This document shows positions 1 through 8,994 of a stretch of DNA of 64,000 bases, in pieces. A program made the position numbers and the translations under genes. Location of the stretch: assembly GCF_003201655.1 (NCBI RefSeq), contig NZ_QJJU01000013.1, positions 94,973 to 158,972 on the forward strand. The letters run 5' to 3'. The DNA comes from Mycolicibacterium moriokaense. GTDB lineage: Bacteria; Actinomycetota; Actinomycetes; Mycobacteriales; Mycobacteriaceae. How positions within the stretch are numbered: the stretch's first letter is position 1; every line of letters begins with the position of its first letter. Below the pieces are notes generated by a model. It had not been told where the DNA came from. It ran no database searches and saw only the letters and a program-made list of their open reading frames with translations.

Positions 1-2
1 TG

Positions 3-1193
3 ATGACAACCACTGAGGCGCCGGTCAAATACGAATACGACCGCATCCCGTATCTGATTGCCTACCAGAACATCTCCGGTGTCCGCGACGTCTACGGCGG
101 TGTCTCCGAGCTGATCGTCCTGGAGAGCTACCTTCTCAAGCCGAAGACCAAGCCGTCGGACAAGGTGCTGGTGTTCATGCACCCCATCGGCGGCGGCGCC
201 TACCTGCCGATGATCAACGCGCTGGCCCGTGCGGGCCATCACGTCATCTACTGCAACAGCCGCTTTCGCGGCACCGACTCGGCGCTGCTGATGGAGAAGG
301 TCGTCGAGGACCTCGGTGAGTGCATCAAGGACGCCAAGAACCGGCTTGGCTACGACAAGGTGGTGCTCGCCGGCTGGAGCGGCGGCGGCTCGCTTTCGGT
401 GTTCTACCAACAGCAGGCCAAGCATCCGACGGTGACGGCCAGCCCCTCCGGCGACGGCCCCGACCTGACCAAACTGGGGCTCATCCCCGCCGACGGCATC
501 ATGATGCTGGCCGCACACATCAGCCGTCACGGCACACTCACCGAGTGGTTAGACGCGTCCATCCTCGACGAGTCCGACCCGTCCAAGCGCGATCCTGAAC
601 TGGACCTGTACAACCCCGACAACCCCAACCAGCCGCCCTACACCGAGGCATTCCTCAACCGCTATCGGGAAGCTCAGATAGCACGTAACCGGCGAATCAC
701 TGAGTGGGTCAAGGCGAAACTCGCCGGGCTCAAGGCCGACGGGCGACCCGACGACGAGTTCTCCTTCGTGGTGCACGGCACCATGGCCGACCCCCGCTGG
801 CTGGACCCCGCCGTCGACCCGAACGAACGCGCGCCGCGAACCACCTACCTGGGCGACCCGCAGGTGGTCAACATGGGCCCGTTCGGCCTGGCCCGGTTCT
901 GCACGCTGCGCAGCTGGCTGTCGCAGTGGAGCTACGACGATGCCAACGGCGACGCCGTCAAAGCCGGTCCCGAAATCGACGTGCCCACCCTAGTGATCGG
1001 CAATCTGGCCGACAATGCATGTACGCCCAGCCATACCCGCCGACTCTTCGAAGCCGTCGGGCATCCTGATAAGGAGATGCACGAAATCCCCGGTGCCAAC
1101 CACTACTACTCCGGGCCGGACCAGCGCGGCACGCTGCGCCAGGCCGTCGGTATCTGCACGGACTGGCTGAATCGGCACGGATTCTCCCAATGA
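3..1193 (+). CDS. alpha/beta-hydrolase family protein
   Basis: This 396-residue protein has the alpha/beta-hydrolase layout. An HPIGGG oxyanion-type motif lies near residue 60, a GWSGGGS nucleophile elbow puts the likely catalytic serine near residue 126, and a GANHYYSGP segment near the C-terminus supplies a candidate catalytic histidine. The substrate cannot be read from sequence. Its ATG overlaps a TGA at positions 1-3, so another gene of the same operon ends just outside the window. Its own stop overlaps the start of the CoA-transferase gene. The neighbours are acyl-CoA enzymes, so it may act on a carbonyl or ester intermediate of the same catabolic route (inference). Confidence 0.85.
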   Translation: MTTTEAPVKYEYDRIPYLIAYQNISGVRDVYGGVSELIVLESYLLKPKTKPSDKVLVFMHPIGGGAYLPMINALARAGHHVIYCNSRFRGTDSALLMEKVVEDLGECIKDAKNRLGYDKVVLAGWSGGGSLSVFYQQQAKHPTVTASPSGDGPDLTKLGLIPADGIMMLAAHISRHGTLTEWLDASILDESDPSKRDPELDLYNPDNPNQPPYTEAFLNRYREAQIARNRRITEWVKAKLAGLKADGRPDDEFSFVVHGTMADPRWLDPAVDPNERAPRTTYLGDPQVVNMGPFGLARFCTLRSWLSQWSYDDANGDAVKAGPEIDVPTLVIGNLADNACTPSHTRRLFEAVGHPDKEMHEIPGANHYYSGPDQRGTLRQAVGICTDWLNRHGFSQ

Positions 1194-2395
1194 GTGTGAC
1201 CGGCCCGCTGGACGGCATCCGCGTGATCGAGGTCGGCACGCTGATCTCGGGCCCGTTTGCCGGACGGCTGCTCGGCGACATGGGTGCCGAGGTGATCAAG
1301 GTGGAGCCGCCGGGGGCGCCCGACCCACTGCGCACGTGGGGCCAGGCCGAGCTCGACGGCCATCACTTCTTCTGGACGGTGCACGCGCGCAACAAGAAAG
1401 CGGTGACGCTGAACCTGCGCGAGGACGCCGGGCGGGCGCTGTTTCTCGACCTTGTTGAGAAGTCAGACGTCATCGTGGAGAACTTCCGGCCAGGCACGCT
1501 GGAGAAGTGGAACCTCGGTTACGACGTGCTGCGCGAACGCAATCGCGGCATCATCCTGGTCCGCGTCTCCGGCTACGGCCAGACCGGACCAGAGGCGCAC
1601 AAGGCGGGCTACGCGTCGGTGGCCGAGGCGGCCAGCGGGCTGCGGCATATGAACGGCTTTCCCGGCGGCCCGCCACCGCGACTCGCGTTGTCGCTCGGCG
1701 ACAGCCTGGCAGGCATGTTCGCGGCGCAGGGCGCACTGGCCGCGCTCTACCGGCGCTCCGTGACCGGCGACGGGCAGGTGGTCGACGCAGCGCTCACCGA
1801 ATCGTGTTTGGCCGTCCAGGAATCCACCATTCCCGACTACGACATCGGGGGTGTGGTCAGGGGTCCTTCCGGCACCCGACTGGAGGGCATCGCACCGTCG
1901 AACATCTATCCGAGCGCCGACGGCAGCTGGGTGGTCATCGCCGCCAACCAGGACACGGTGTTCCGCAGGCTGTGCGGGGCGATGGGTCAACCAGAGTTGG
2001 CAACCGATGACCGCTTCGTCAATCACGTTGCCCGGGGCCGTAATCAGGACGAGCTGGACAAGATCATCGGCGACTGGGCCGCAGTGCGCCAGCCTGCCGA
2101 CATCATTTCCACGCTGGGGGCCGCTGGGGTGATCAGCGGGCCGATCAACACCGTCGCAGAGGTGGTCGAGGATCCACAGCTGCAGTCGCGCGGGATGATC
2201 GCCGATCACTGGGACGAACGCATCGAACGAAACGTCAAGGGCCCCGGCATAGTGCCGGTGCTTTCGGAAACACCGGGAACCATTCGCAACGCCGGTCCTG
2301 CCCGACCAGGACAACACAATGACGAGATCTACCACGGACTACTCGGCAAGCCCGATGAAGAGATCGCTGCGCTGCGAGCGGAGGGCGTGATATGA
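1190..2395 (+). CDS. CaiB/BaiF (class III) CoA-transferase
   Basis: This protein of 401 residues belongs to the family III CoA-transferases, which move CoA between carboxylic acids through an aspartyl-CoA thioester. The N-terminus (PLDGIRVIEVGTLISGPFAG) and the VIKVEPPGAPDPLR segment are typical. The LGDSLAGMFA motif places the likely catalytic aspartate near residue 171. It starts at ATG 1190 in a 4-base overlap with the upstream hydrolase and overlaps the downstream lyase by 4 bases, so the three are translationally coupled. It probably activates the acid substrate of this operon as a CoA ester. The acyl group is unknown. Confidence 0.9.
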   Translation: MSVTGPLDGIRVIEVGTLISGPFAGRLLGDMGAEVIKVEPPGAPDPLRTWGQAELDGHHFFWTVHARNKKAVTLNLREDAGRALFLDLVEKSDVIVENFRPGTLEKWNLGYDVLRERNRGIILVRVSGYGQTGPEAHKAGYASVAEAASGLRHMNGFPGGPPPRLALSLGDSLAGMFAAQGALAALYRRSVTGDGQVVDAALTESCLAVQESTIPDYDIGGVVRGPSGTRLEGIAPSNIYPSADGSWVVIAANQDTVFRRLCGAMGQPELATDDRFVNHVARGRNQDELDKIIGDWAAVRQPADIISTLGAAGVISGPINTVAEVVEDPQLQSRGMIADHWDERIERNVKGPGIVPVLSETPGTIRNAGPARPGQHNDEIYHGLLGKPDEEIAALRAEGVI

Positions 2396-3300
2396 CCGAA
2401 CTACCGACACATGTGGATATTCGCGACGTCTCGCTGCGGGACGGGCTGCAGATCGAGGACCCAATCCCATTGTCCGCCAAGATCAAACTGCTCGCGGCCG
2501 TGGCCGCCACCGGCGTGCGGGAAATGGAGGCGACGGCCTTCGTCTCGCCGTCGAAGGTGCCCGCGCTGGCCGACGCGGCCGAACTGGCGGCCCAACTGCA
2601 CCGGTTCGACCACATCGAGTTCTCCGCGTTGGTCGCCAGCCCCAACGGCGCCAAGCGCGCAATCGCGGCGGGCCTGCATTCGATCGAATACGTGGTGTCA
2701 GCAGCGGACGGTCACAGCAGGTCGAATGTCGGGCGCAGCACTGCGGAGGCGACCGCGCTTATCGCCGAGATCGTCGCGATCGCCCACGACAGCGGCGTCT
2801 CGGTCGAGGTGATCGTCGCCACCGCGTGGGACTGCCCGTTCGACGGCCCGACACCTCCGCAGCGCGTTCTCGACATCGTCACCGAGAGCGTCAACCGAGA
2901 TGTCGACCGGCTGGCGATCGCCGACACCATCGGCACCACCACCCCGCGGCGGGTCAGCGATCTGATCGCGATCGTCCGCCCGCTTATCGGGGACACTCCG
3001 CTTGGCGCGCACTTCCACAACACCCGCGGCGCAGGTCTTGCCAGTGCCTATGCGGCGGTGAGCGCCGGCGTCACCCGGCTGGACGCATCGGTCGGCGGCC
3101 TTGGCGGCTGCCCGTTCGCTCCTGGCGCCAGCGGCAACATCGCCACAGAGGATCTCGTCTACCTGTTGCGGGACAGCGGAATTCACGTCGATGTCGACCT
3201 GCAGGCCGCGATCGCTGCGGCCCGGGTGGCGCAGGACGTCGTCGGCCACGACCTGCCGAGTTCATTGCTGCGCGCGGGCGACCGCATTCTCGGCGAGTAG
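2392..3300 (+). CDS. hydroxymethylglutaryl-CoA lyase-like enzyme
   Basis: A 302-residue TIM-barrel enzyme of the HMG-CoA lyase / pyruvate carboxyltransferase family, which cleaves a 3-hydroxy-3-methylglutaryl-CoA-like substrate in a metal-dependent retro-Claisen reaction. SLRDGLQIED near residue 14 carries the conserved Arg-Asp. HFHNTRG holds the metal-binding histidines. GLGGCPFAPGASGN is the catalytic cysteine loop of the family. It starts at ATG 2392, overlapping the CoA-transferase stop. Next to a CoA-transferase and an acyl-CoA dehydrogenase it suggests breakdown of a branched acyl-CoA (as in leucine or terpenoid-like degradation), but the true substrate may differ from HMG-CoA. Confidence 0.88.
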   Translation: MTELPTHVDIRDVSLRDGLQIEDPIPLSAKIKLLAAVAATGVREMEATAFVSPSKVPALADAAELAAQLHRFDHIEFSALVASPNGAKRAIAAGLHSIEYVVSAADGHSRSNVGRSTAEATALIAEIVAIAHDSGVSVEVIVATAWDCPFDGPTPPQRVLDIVTESVNRDVDRLAIADTIGTTTPRRVSDLIAIVRPLIGDTPLGAHFHNTRGAGLASAYAAVSAGVTRLDASVGGLGGCPFAPGASGNIATEDLVYLLRDSGIHVDVDLQAAIAAARVAQDVVGHDLPSSLLRAGDRILGE

Positions 3301-3305
3301 ACCAC

Positions 3306-3917
3306 ATGCCAGCCGAAACGCTCAGCGCCAAAGGTCGCCAGACCCGGCAGGCCATCGAGCTGGCGGCCCGCAAGCTATTCGCCGAACGCGGGTTTCACGG
3401 CACCACGCTGGCGGACATCACGTCGGCGGCCGGCAAGTCACCCGCGGTGTTCTACCGCTACTTCGCCGACAAGGAGGACCTGCTGGCCGCGCTGGCCGAG
3501 TCGTTCCTGCACGAAGTCGTCACACCGCCGGGGCGCAGCCTTCACCTCCCGGACTCACCCGATGACGACGCGTTCTTCACATCCGTCGTCACCGGCTATT
3601 GGAACATGTTCAAACAGAACATCGGCATCATGATCGCCGTCGCGCAGTTGGCCGCGACCCAACCGCGATTCGCCGCTGTGCAGAACGAATTCCGGCGGTT
3701 CGGAATGGACATCGTCGCCGCATCGGTGCGCAGGGCCCAGGAGCAGGGATTCGGCGATGAGCTTCATCCCGAGCACACCGCGGCGGCTATCGCGCTGCTG
3801 TTCGAGAACTTCACCACCGTCTTCGTCGGCACCTCCGGCCTCGGCGTCGAGATCAGCGATGAGGACGCCATCGCCACGCTGTCAAGGATTTGGAAGAAAA
3901 CGCTGTACGGGTTCTGA
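3306..3917 (+). CDS. TetR-family transcriptional regulator
   Basis: A 203-residue TetR repressor. The N-terminal helix-turn-helix covers about residues 10-55 (AARKLFAERGFHGTTLADI followed by SPAVFYRYFADKEDLL). The remainder is the variable ligand and dimer domain. I start it at ATG 3306, five bases after the lyase stop, because the helix-turn-helix begins soon after. The open frame extends further upstream but overlaps the lyase gene. Lying inside the catabolic operon, it probably senses an acyl-CoA intermediate and controls these genes (inference). I did not find a convincing operator next to it. Confidence 0.88.
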   Translation: MPAETLSAKGRQTRQAIELAARKLFAERGFHGTTLADITSAAGKSPAVFYRYFADKEDLLAALAESFLHEVVTPPGRSLHLPDSPDDDAFFTSVVTGYWNMFKQNIGIMIAVAQLAATQPRFAAVQNEFRRFGMDIVAASVRRAQEQGFGDELHPEHTAAAIALLFENFTTVFVGTSGLGVEISDEDAIATLSRIWKKTLYGF

Positions 3918-3931
3918 TCAAAGGAGATCAC

Positions 3932-5170
3932 GTGGATTTCACCCTCCCCGACCATCTTCCGGGAGTGCTCGCCGAGATGGACGCGTTCATCGAGGCCGAG
4001 ATCAAGCCGCTTGAGCGCGAACACATGCAGTACTTCGACCAGCGTCGCGAATACGCGCGCACGGACTGGGAGCACGACGGCATCCCGCGGCGCGAATGGG
4101 AGGACCTTCTCGGCGAGATGCGCAAGCGCGCCGACAAAGCCGGCTGGCTGCGCTACGGCCTGCCGTCGCAGTTCGGAGGTCGCGACGGCACCAACATCGA
4201 CATGGCCGTCATCCGGGAACATCTGGCGCACAAGGGGCTCGGACTGCACAACGACCTGCAGGACGAGTCGTCGATAGTCGGCAACTTCCCGCAGGTCATC
4301 ATGATGGACCGGTTCGGCACCGACGCACAGAAGGCCGAATGGACAGAGGCGCTGATCACCGGCGAACGTTCGATGGCGTTCGGGCTGACCGAACCGAAAC
4401 ACGGATCGGACGCCACCTGGCTCGAGACGCGGGCCGAACCCGACGGCGACGGCTGGGTCATCAACGGCGCCAAGCGGTTCAACACCGGCGTGCATCGCGC
4501 CACACACGACCTGGTGTTCGCGCGGACCTCCGGAGAGCCGGGCCAGGCCCGCGGCATCACCGCGTTCCTGGTGCCGACCGACACGCCTGGCTTTACCGTG
4601 CCGTACTACTGGTGGACGTTCAACATGCCGACCGACCACGGCGAAGTTGAGCTCAAGGACGCGCGCGTGCCCGGTGACGCGGTGCTCGGCGAGGTGGACC
4701 GCGGCCTGGAGGTTGGCCAAACCTTCCTGCACGAGAACAGGATTCGTCAGGCGGCCAGCAGCCTGGGCGCCGCGCAGTACTGCATCGACCGCGCGGTTGC
4801 CTACGCCAACGAACGCACGGTCTTCGGCAAGCCGCTGGCGGTCAACCAGGCCGTGCAGTGGCCGCTGGTGGAGCTGCAGACCGAGGCCCAGATGGTGCGT
4901 CTCCTCGTCAGGTACGCGGCCACCCAGCTCGACGCCAATCACCACATGGAGGTCTCCGACAAGGTGTCGATGGCCAACTACCGTGCCAACCGGCTGGTGT
5001 GCGAGGCCGCCGACCGCGCCATGCAGGTATTCGGCGGCGTCGGCTACAGCCGCCACGAGCCGTTCGAGCACATCTACCGACACCACCGCCGCTACCGCAT
5101 CACCGAGGGCGCCGAGGAGATCCAGATCCGCCGGGTGGCCCAGCGCCTCTTCGGGTTCGGCAAGCGTTGA
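3932..5170 (+). CDS. acyl-CoA dehydrogenase
   Basis: An FAD-dependent acyl-CoA dehydrogenase of about 412 residues that oxidises acyl-CoA to 2-enoyl-CoA and passes electrons to electron-transfer flavoprotein. The LTEPKHGSDA motif forms the FAD/substrate loop, and YRITEGAEEIQIRR near the C-terminus is the family signature. I chose GTG 3932 because AAGGAG at 3921-3926 is well placed before it. An ATG at 3890 is in frame but lies inside the TetR gene. The next gene starts in a TTGA overlap with its stop. Confidence 0.9.
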   Translation: MDFTLPDHLPGVLAEMDAFIEAEIKPLEREHMQYFDQRREYARTDWEHDGIPRREWEDLLGEMRKRADKAGWLRYGLPSQFGGRDGTNIDMAVIREHLAHKGLGLHNDLQDESSIVGNFPQVIMMDRFGTDAQKAEWTEALITGERSMAFGLTEPKHGSDATWLETRAEPDGDGWVINGAKRFNTGVHRATHDLVFARTSGEPGQARGITAFLVPTDTPGFTVPYYWWTFNMPTDHGEVELKDARVPGDAVLGEVDRGLEVGQTFLHENRIRQAASSLGAAQYCIDRAVAYANERTVFGKPLAVNQAVQWPLVELQTEAQMVRLLVRYAATQLDANHHMEVSDKVSMANYRANRLVCEAADRAMQVFGGVGYSRHEPFEHIYRHHRRYRITEGAEEIQIRRVAQRLFGFGKR

Positions 5171-6138
5171 GCGAGGTGTTGGCCGCAGCGTTGGCCACGG
5201 TGCTGCAGCCGGTGCTCGGCAGCGCCCTCACCGTCGAGAACCTGCGCGCGCTCACCGGCGGCGCGAGCCGCACCACGTGGGCGTTCGACGCCATCGCCGA
5301 TCAACGCGTTGCCCTGATTCTGCGCACCGGGCCGCCCGACGACGTGCACGCAGGGATGGAGCTCGAGGCCGCGGTCCAGCGGCGCGCCGCGGCGGCGGGC
5401 GCCCCCGTCCCCCACATCCTGGCGGCGGACAACTCCCCTGCGGCACTGGGCAATCCATATCTCATCTGCAATGCGATCGACGGCGAGACGATCGTCAGGA
5501 AAATCCAGCGCGCCCTCGACGATGCCAGCCGCGAACGGCTGCTGCAGCAATGCGCGCAGGCGCTGGCGGCCATCCATCGCGCCGACCCGGACGGGGTGGG
5601 TCTGACCGACGTCGACCAGCTGACCGAGTGGCGGCAACGCCTCGACGACATGGGCGACACCACGGCCACCTTCGAGTGGGCGTTCCGCTGGCTGGACGGA
5701 CACCGGCCCGCGTCGTCGCCGCCACGACTGGTGCACGGGGATTTCCGGATGGGAAACGTGATCGTCGACGAATCCGGGCTGGCGGCAGTGCTGGACTGGG
5801 AACTGGTGCATATCGGCGAGGTGTACGAGGACCTGGCCTGGTTCTGCATCCGGGCCTGGCGCTTCGGCGCGGCCGAGCATCTCGGCGCTGGCGGGCTCGG
5901 CAGTGTCGAGAGCTTCCTGTCGGCCTACGAAGAAGCCGCGGGCGAACCCCTCGACCGCGACGCGTTTCGGTGGTGGCTGACGCTGGCCACGCTGCGGTGG
6001 GGCGTCATCTGCCGGTTCCAGGCCGAGCGGCATCTGTCCGGCCAGAACCCGTCGGTCGAACTGGCGGCGATCGGCCGTCGAGTCAGCGAAACAGAGTGGG
6101 ACGTGCTGGATCTGCTGGAGGGAGGCGGACCGAAATGA
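5167..6138 (+). CDS. APH-family phosphotransferase (acyl-CoA-dehydrogenase-associated)
   Basis: About 323 residues with the aminoglycoside-phosphotransferase kinase-like fold. LVHGDFRMGN is the catalytic loop (Asp base and metal-binding Asn) and AVLDWELVHIG is the DFG-like metal motif. Family members beside acyl-CoA dehydrogenase genes (ACAD10/11-like) are thought to phosphorylate 4-hydroxyacyl-CoA-type substrates rather than antibiotics. I place the start at TTG 5167, overlapping the dehydrogenase stop as TTGA. GTG 5176 is the alternative. It ends in an ATGA overlap with the next gene. Confidence 0.85.
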   Translation: MSEVLAAALATVLQPVLGSALTVENLRALTGGASRTTWAFDAIADQRVALILRTGPPDDVHAGMELEAAVQRRAAAAGAPVPHILAADNSPAALGNPYLICNAIDGETIVRKIQRALDDASRERLLQQCAQALAAIHRADPDGVGLTDVDQLTEWRQRLDDMGDTTATFEWAFRWLDGHRPASSPPRLVHGDFRMGNVIVDESGLAAVLDWELVHIGEVYEDLAWFCIRAWRFGAAEHLGAGGLGSVESFLSAYEEAAGEPLDRDAFRWWLTLATLRWGVICRFQAERHLSGQNPSVELAAIGRRVSETEWDVLDLLEGGGPK

Positions 6139-6473
6139 GCTGGATGTACGGACGGCCGACAGCGGCCGAACTCGTCGCGGCCGTCGCCGACTTCCTCGAC
6201 AACGACGTGCGGTCCTCGACCGAAGGCCAGGTCAACTTCCACGCCCGCGTAGCCGCCAATGTGCTGCGCATCGTCGAGCGGGAACTCATCGACGACTCAG
6301 CCGATGAGATCACCGAACGGCTGGCCGATCTCGGATTCGCCGACGAAACACAACTGGCAGCGGCCATCCGCGCCGGAACACTGGACGGCCGCGCGGTCGA
6401 TGTGCTGCCGACGCTGCGCGCGCTGGTCCGCCAGCGGCTTGCCGTCGCCCACCCAGGCTACGACGAGCCGTAA
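6135..6473 (+). CDS. DUF6285 domain protein
   Basis: A 112-residue acidic helical protein starting at ATG 6135 in a 4-base overlap with the phosphotransferase. It begins GRPTAAELVAAVADFL and resembles DUF6285 proteins, which commonly follow acyl-CoA dehydrogenase and APH-type kinase genes. Its function is unknown. The fixed neighbourhood suggests an accessory role to the kinase. Its 3' end overlaps the convergent MarR gene by about 16 bases, so the operon ends here. Confidence 0.8.
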   Translation: MSWMYGRPTAAELVAAVADFLDNDVRSSTEGQVNFHARVAANVLRIVERELIDDSADEITERLADLGFADETQLAAAIRAGTLDGRAVDVLPTLRALVRQRLAVAHPGYDEP

Positions 6474-6889
6474 CCGGACAACTCCTGCAGCACCCGCAGG
6501 AACACGGCGCGATCGGAGGCGGAAAGCGTTCCGAGCCAGCGCTCCTCACCGCGCTGGATCTCCGCCTGCGTGGCTTCCTTCACCGTGCGCCCCTCGTTGG
6601 TGATCGCCAGTAGCCGAGCCCGCCGGTCCTCGGGGTCGGCCACGCGTTCGATCAGACCGCTCCGCTGGAGCTCGTCGAGGATGGCGATGATGCGCGTCTT
6701 GTCCGCGCCGATCGCTTCCGCGAGTGCGGCCTGTGTGCGGATCGCCGACCGGTCGAGGGCGAGCAGCACGCTGTAGCCCCACATCGACACGCCATGTGCC
6801 TCCAGCACCGGAAGTTCGGCGGCGATCATTTCGCGGATCAGCGGCGCGAGCATGGCGGCGAGGTCGGGCCGCTTGCGCCGGGAGGTCAC
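6458..6889 (-). CDS. MarR-family transcriptional regulator
   Basis: A 143-residue MarR regulator with a winged helix at about residues 55-110: a recognition segment around ADKTRIIAILDELQRSGLIE, and a wing DPEDRRARLLAITNEG. Such proteins are dimeric repressors released by small phenolic or oxidant ligands. It is divergent from the gene at 6941, and a near-perfect palindrome sits in the 51 bp between them. It therefore probably represses itself and the detoxification-type gene next door (inference). Confidence 0.88.
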   Translation of the reverse strand: MTSRRKRPDLAAMLAPLIREMIAAELPVLEAHGVSMWGYSVLLALDRSAIRTQAALAEAIGADKTRIIAILDELQRSGLIERVADPEDRRARLLAITNEGRTVKEATQAEIQRGEERWLGTLSASDRAVFLRVLQELSGYGSS

Positions 6890-6911
6890 ACCGGGATACT
6901 AAACATTGACC

Positions 6912-6935
6912 GATCGTATGCGGTTGCATATGATC
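6912..6935. promoter_or_regulatory. probable MarR operator (inverted repeat)
   Basis: The half-sites GATCGTATGC and GCATATGATC match as an inverted repeat at 9 of 10 positions around a 4-base spacer GGTT. The site lies exactly between the divergent MarR gene and the gene starting at 6941, where it could control both promoters. Length and symmetry suit a MarR dimer. Confidence 0.65.
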
Positions 6936-6940
6936 TATGA

Positions 6941-7555
6941 ATGCTTACTAATCAGGACATCCGTTCCGTCCACCGCACCGCGGTGATGGCCTCCGTTGAC
7001 GTCGTCAACAGCGTCACTCTGAAAGACCTGCAGCGCGCGACCCCGTGCGATGGCTGGAACCTGTCCCACCTGCTGGCGCATATGACCGTGCAGCACCATG
7101 GATTCGCCGCGGCGGCCAGGGGTGACGGCGCCAACCCTGCCCACTGGGATATCGCGACTGTGGCCGACGCCGTGGCGATCGACCCCGCAGGCACCTACGC
7201 TGCGGCCGCGGCCGACGTCCTCGAAGCGTTCGCCGACGACGATGTGCTCGCCGCGTCCTTCGCGCTTCCCGAATTCGGCCCCGGCGCCGCGGCCCCGGGG
7301 TCGCAGGCCATCGGTTTCCACTTCGTCGACTACGTCGTGCACGGATGGGACGTGGCGCGTGCCATCGACGCACCGTTCACGCTGCCCGCCGACGTGATCT
7401 CCGCAGTGCTGCCGCTGGTATTCGCCGTTCCCGACGGCGACTTCCGGAGCGCACCGACCTCGCCGTTTGCGCTCGCCATCGCGGCAGGCGAGGACGTCAG
7501 CGACCTCGACCGCGCACTTCTTCACCTCGGCCGCTCACCCGACTGGACTCCTTAG
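6941..7555 (+). CDS. TIGR03086-type DinB/mycothiol-dependent maleylpyruvate isomerase family protein
   Basis: A 204-residue protein with the actinobacterial TIGR03086 / mycothiol-dependent isomerase N-domain pattern. The segment CDGWNLSHLLAHMTVQHHGF near residues 31-50 holds metal-binding histidines, and a further conserved HGWDVARAI lies near residue 134. Members are DinB-like four-helix metal proteins, many thought to use mycothiol. The reaction is not known here. It starts at ATG 6941 directly beyond the palindrome and is probably controlled by the divergent MarR protein. Confidence 0.8.
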   Translation: MLTNQDIRSVHRTAVMASVDVVNSVTLKDLQRATPCDGWNLSHLLAHMTVQHHGFAAAARGDGANPAHWDIATVADAVAIDPAGTYAAAAADVLEAFADDDVLAASFALPEFGPGAAAPGSQAIGFHFVDYVVHGWDVARAIDAPFTLPADVISAVLPLVFAVPDGDFRSAPTSPFALAIAAGEDVSDLDRALLHLGRSPDWTP

Positions 7556-7630
7556 CCCCGCCGGACGCGTCAACCCCCGGACATCGTCGCGACACCGGGG
7601 TGGTGCACCATCGGTGGTGAGGAGGCGCTG

Positions 7631-8041
7631 ATGTCTGTGACCGACGCCGAAGCAATCGCCGACGTGGCCGATCGCTTGTTCGATGCGATCGAACGCGCCG
7701 ACACTGCGAATATCGAGCAACTCTGGGACGACGACGTCCTGGTTTGGCACTCCGGCGACCTCGAGGACAACGACCGGCCGCAGGCGCTGCGGGTGATCTA
7801 TTGGTTCATCAAGCGGACCACCGAGCGACGGTACGAGATCCTCGATCGCCAGTTGTTCGACGGCGGCTTCGTACAGCAGCACATCCTGCACGCGAATTGC
7901 CGCGACGGCGGATCGATCGCGATGCGGGTCTGCATCGTGATCAAGTTGGGCGCCAACGGTCTGATCAGTCGTATCGACGAGTACTTCGACCCGGCGGAGA
8001 TGGCCCCGCTGCTGGAGTCGACCGATTCACAGCGAAGGTGA
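7631..8041 (+). CDS. NTF2/SnoaL-like domain protein
   Basis: A 136-residue single-domain protein of the NTF2-like (SnoaL) cone fold. Evidence is the N-terminal helix pattern IADVADRLFDAIERAD, the strand WDDDVLVWHSGD, and the C-terminal ISRIDEYFDPAEM, which is typical of ketosteroid-isomerase-like proteins. The substrate is unknown. A GAGGAGG ribosome site lies just before ATG 7631. It is followed after one base by the YceI gene, so the two are co-transcribed. Confidence 0.78.
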   Translation: MSVTDAEAIADVADRLFDAIERADTANIEQLWDDDVLVWHSGDLEDNDRPQALRVIYWFIKRTTERRYEILDRQLFDGGFVQQHILHANCRDGGSIAMRVCIVIKLGANGLISRIDEYFDPAEMAPLLESTDSQRR

Positions 8042-8042
8042 C

Positions 8043-8573
8043 ATGGCAAGCACACAAGAACTTCTGAGCAATCCGGCATCCGTCGGCGTCTGGACCGTCG
8101 ATCCGGGTCGGTCGTCGATTGGGTTCAAGGCCAAGTCGATGTGGGGCATGGCCCCCGTCAAGGGCCACTTCGCGGAGTTCAGCGGCGACGGCCAAATAAC
8201 AGACACCCAAACGGTTTTCGGCCGCATCGACGTCAAGGCCACCTCAGTGAACACCAAGATACGCAAGCGCGACGATCACCTGCGCTCTGCGGACTTCTTC
8301 GAAGTCGACAAGTTTCCCGACATCAGCGTGGTGGTCACCAGCGCCGAGGGTATCGACGGCGACATCGTCGACCTGCGAGCACAACTCACGGTCAAGGGCA
8401 CCGCCGTGGCGTTGCCGCTGCGAACAAAGGTCGCGGTGCTCGACGACGGTGCGGTGCGAGTCACCGCGGAAGCCACCGTCGACCGTAGGGATTTCGGCGT
8501 CGACGGAAACCTGATGGGGATGATCCCTGACAAGGCGACGATTTCCGGCGACGTCGTGTTCCGGCGCGGATAG
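8043..8573 (+). CDS. YceI-family protein
   Basis: A 176-residue YceI-like lipocalin-fold protein. WTVDPGRSSIGFKAKSMWG near the N-terminus and the RDDHLRSADFFEVDKFPDI segment are family hallmarks. Family members bind isoprenoid-type lipids, and many respond to acid or osmotic stress. No signal peptide is visible, so this one is probably cytoplasmic. It starts one base after the NTF2-like gene. Confidence 0.88.
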   Translation: MASTQELLSNPASVGVWTVDPGRSSIGFKAKSMWGMAPVKGHFAEFSGDGQITDTQTVFGRIDVKATSVNTKIRKRDDHLRSADFFEVDKFPDISVVVTSAEGIDGDIVDLRAQLTVKGTAVALPLRTKVAVLDDGAVRVTAEATVDRRDFGVDGNLMGMIPDKATISGDVVFRRG

Positions 8574-8583
8574 CATCTGGCGC

Positions 8584-8994
8584 ATGACCCAGCCGTCACT
8601 GCCGTCTAACCCCTTGCGAATCCTCGTCTACAGCGACAACCCAAGGACCCGCGAGCAGGTTCAGCTGGCACTTGGAAAGCGCGTCGACCCGGATTTGCCG
8701 GAACTGAGCTATGTCGAGGTCGCCACCGGTCCGATGGTGATCCGACTAATGGACGAGGGTGGATTCGATCTGGTCATCCTCGACGGGGAGGCCACGCCTA
8801 CCGGCGGACTGGGGATCGCTAAACAGCTCAAGGACGAGATCGCCGACTGCCCACCGATCCTGGTCCTCACCGGACGTCCCGACGACGCTTGGCTGGCCAG
8901 TTGGTCGCGGGCGGAAGCCGCGGTTCCCCACCCGATTGACCCGATCCGTTTGGGTGACGCCGTTGTGGGAGTGCTGCGCGCACCCGTGCAGTAG
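8584..8994 (+). CDS. stand-alone response-regulator receiver protein (Rv3143-like)
   Basis: A 136-residue receiver-like domain without an output domain. It starts ILVYSDNPRTREQVQLAL, has FDLVILDGEATP with the likely phospho-accepting aspartate near residue 60, and continues with PPILVLTGRPDDAW. The usual receiver lysine is not obvious (the site reads AVPHPIDP), so signalling may be atypical. A similar single-domain gene, Rv3143, precedes nuoA in M. tuberculosis. The conserved position hints at a link to control of NADH dehydrogenase, but no partner kinase is in the window. Confidence 0.8.
   Translation: MTQPSLPSNPLRILVYSDNPRTREQVQLALGKRVDPDLPELSYVEVATGPMVIRLMDEGGFDLVILDGEATPTGGLGIAKQLKDEIADCPPILVLTGRPDDAWLASWSRAEAAVPHPIDPIRLGDAVVGVLRAPVQ

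Noticed and set aside
3764..5086. A 440-codon minus-strand frame opposite the acyl-CoA dehydrogenase
   Set aside because: It mirrors a gene with complete catalytic motifs and has no ribosome site or domain.
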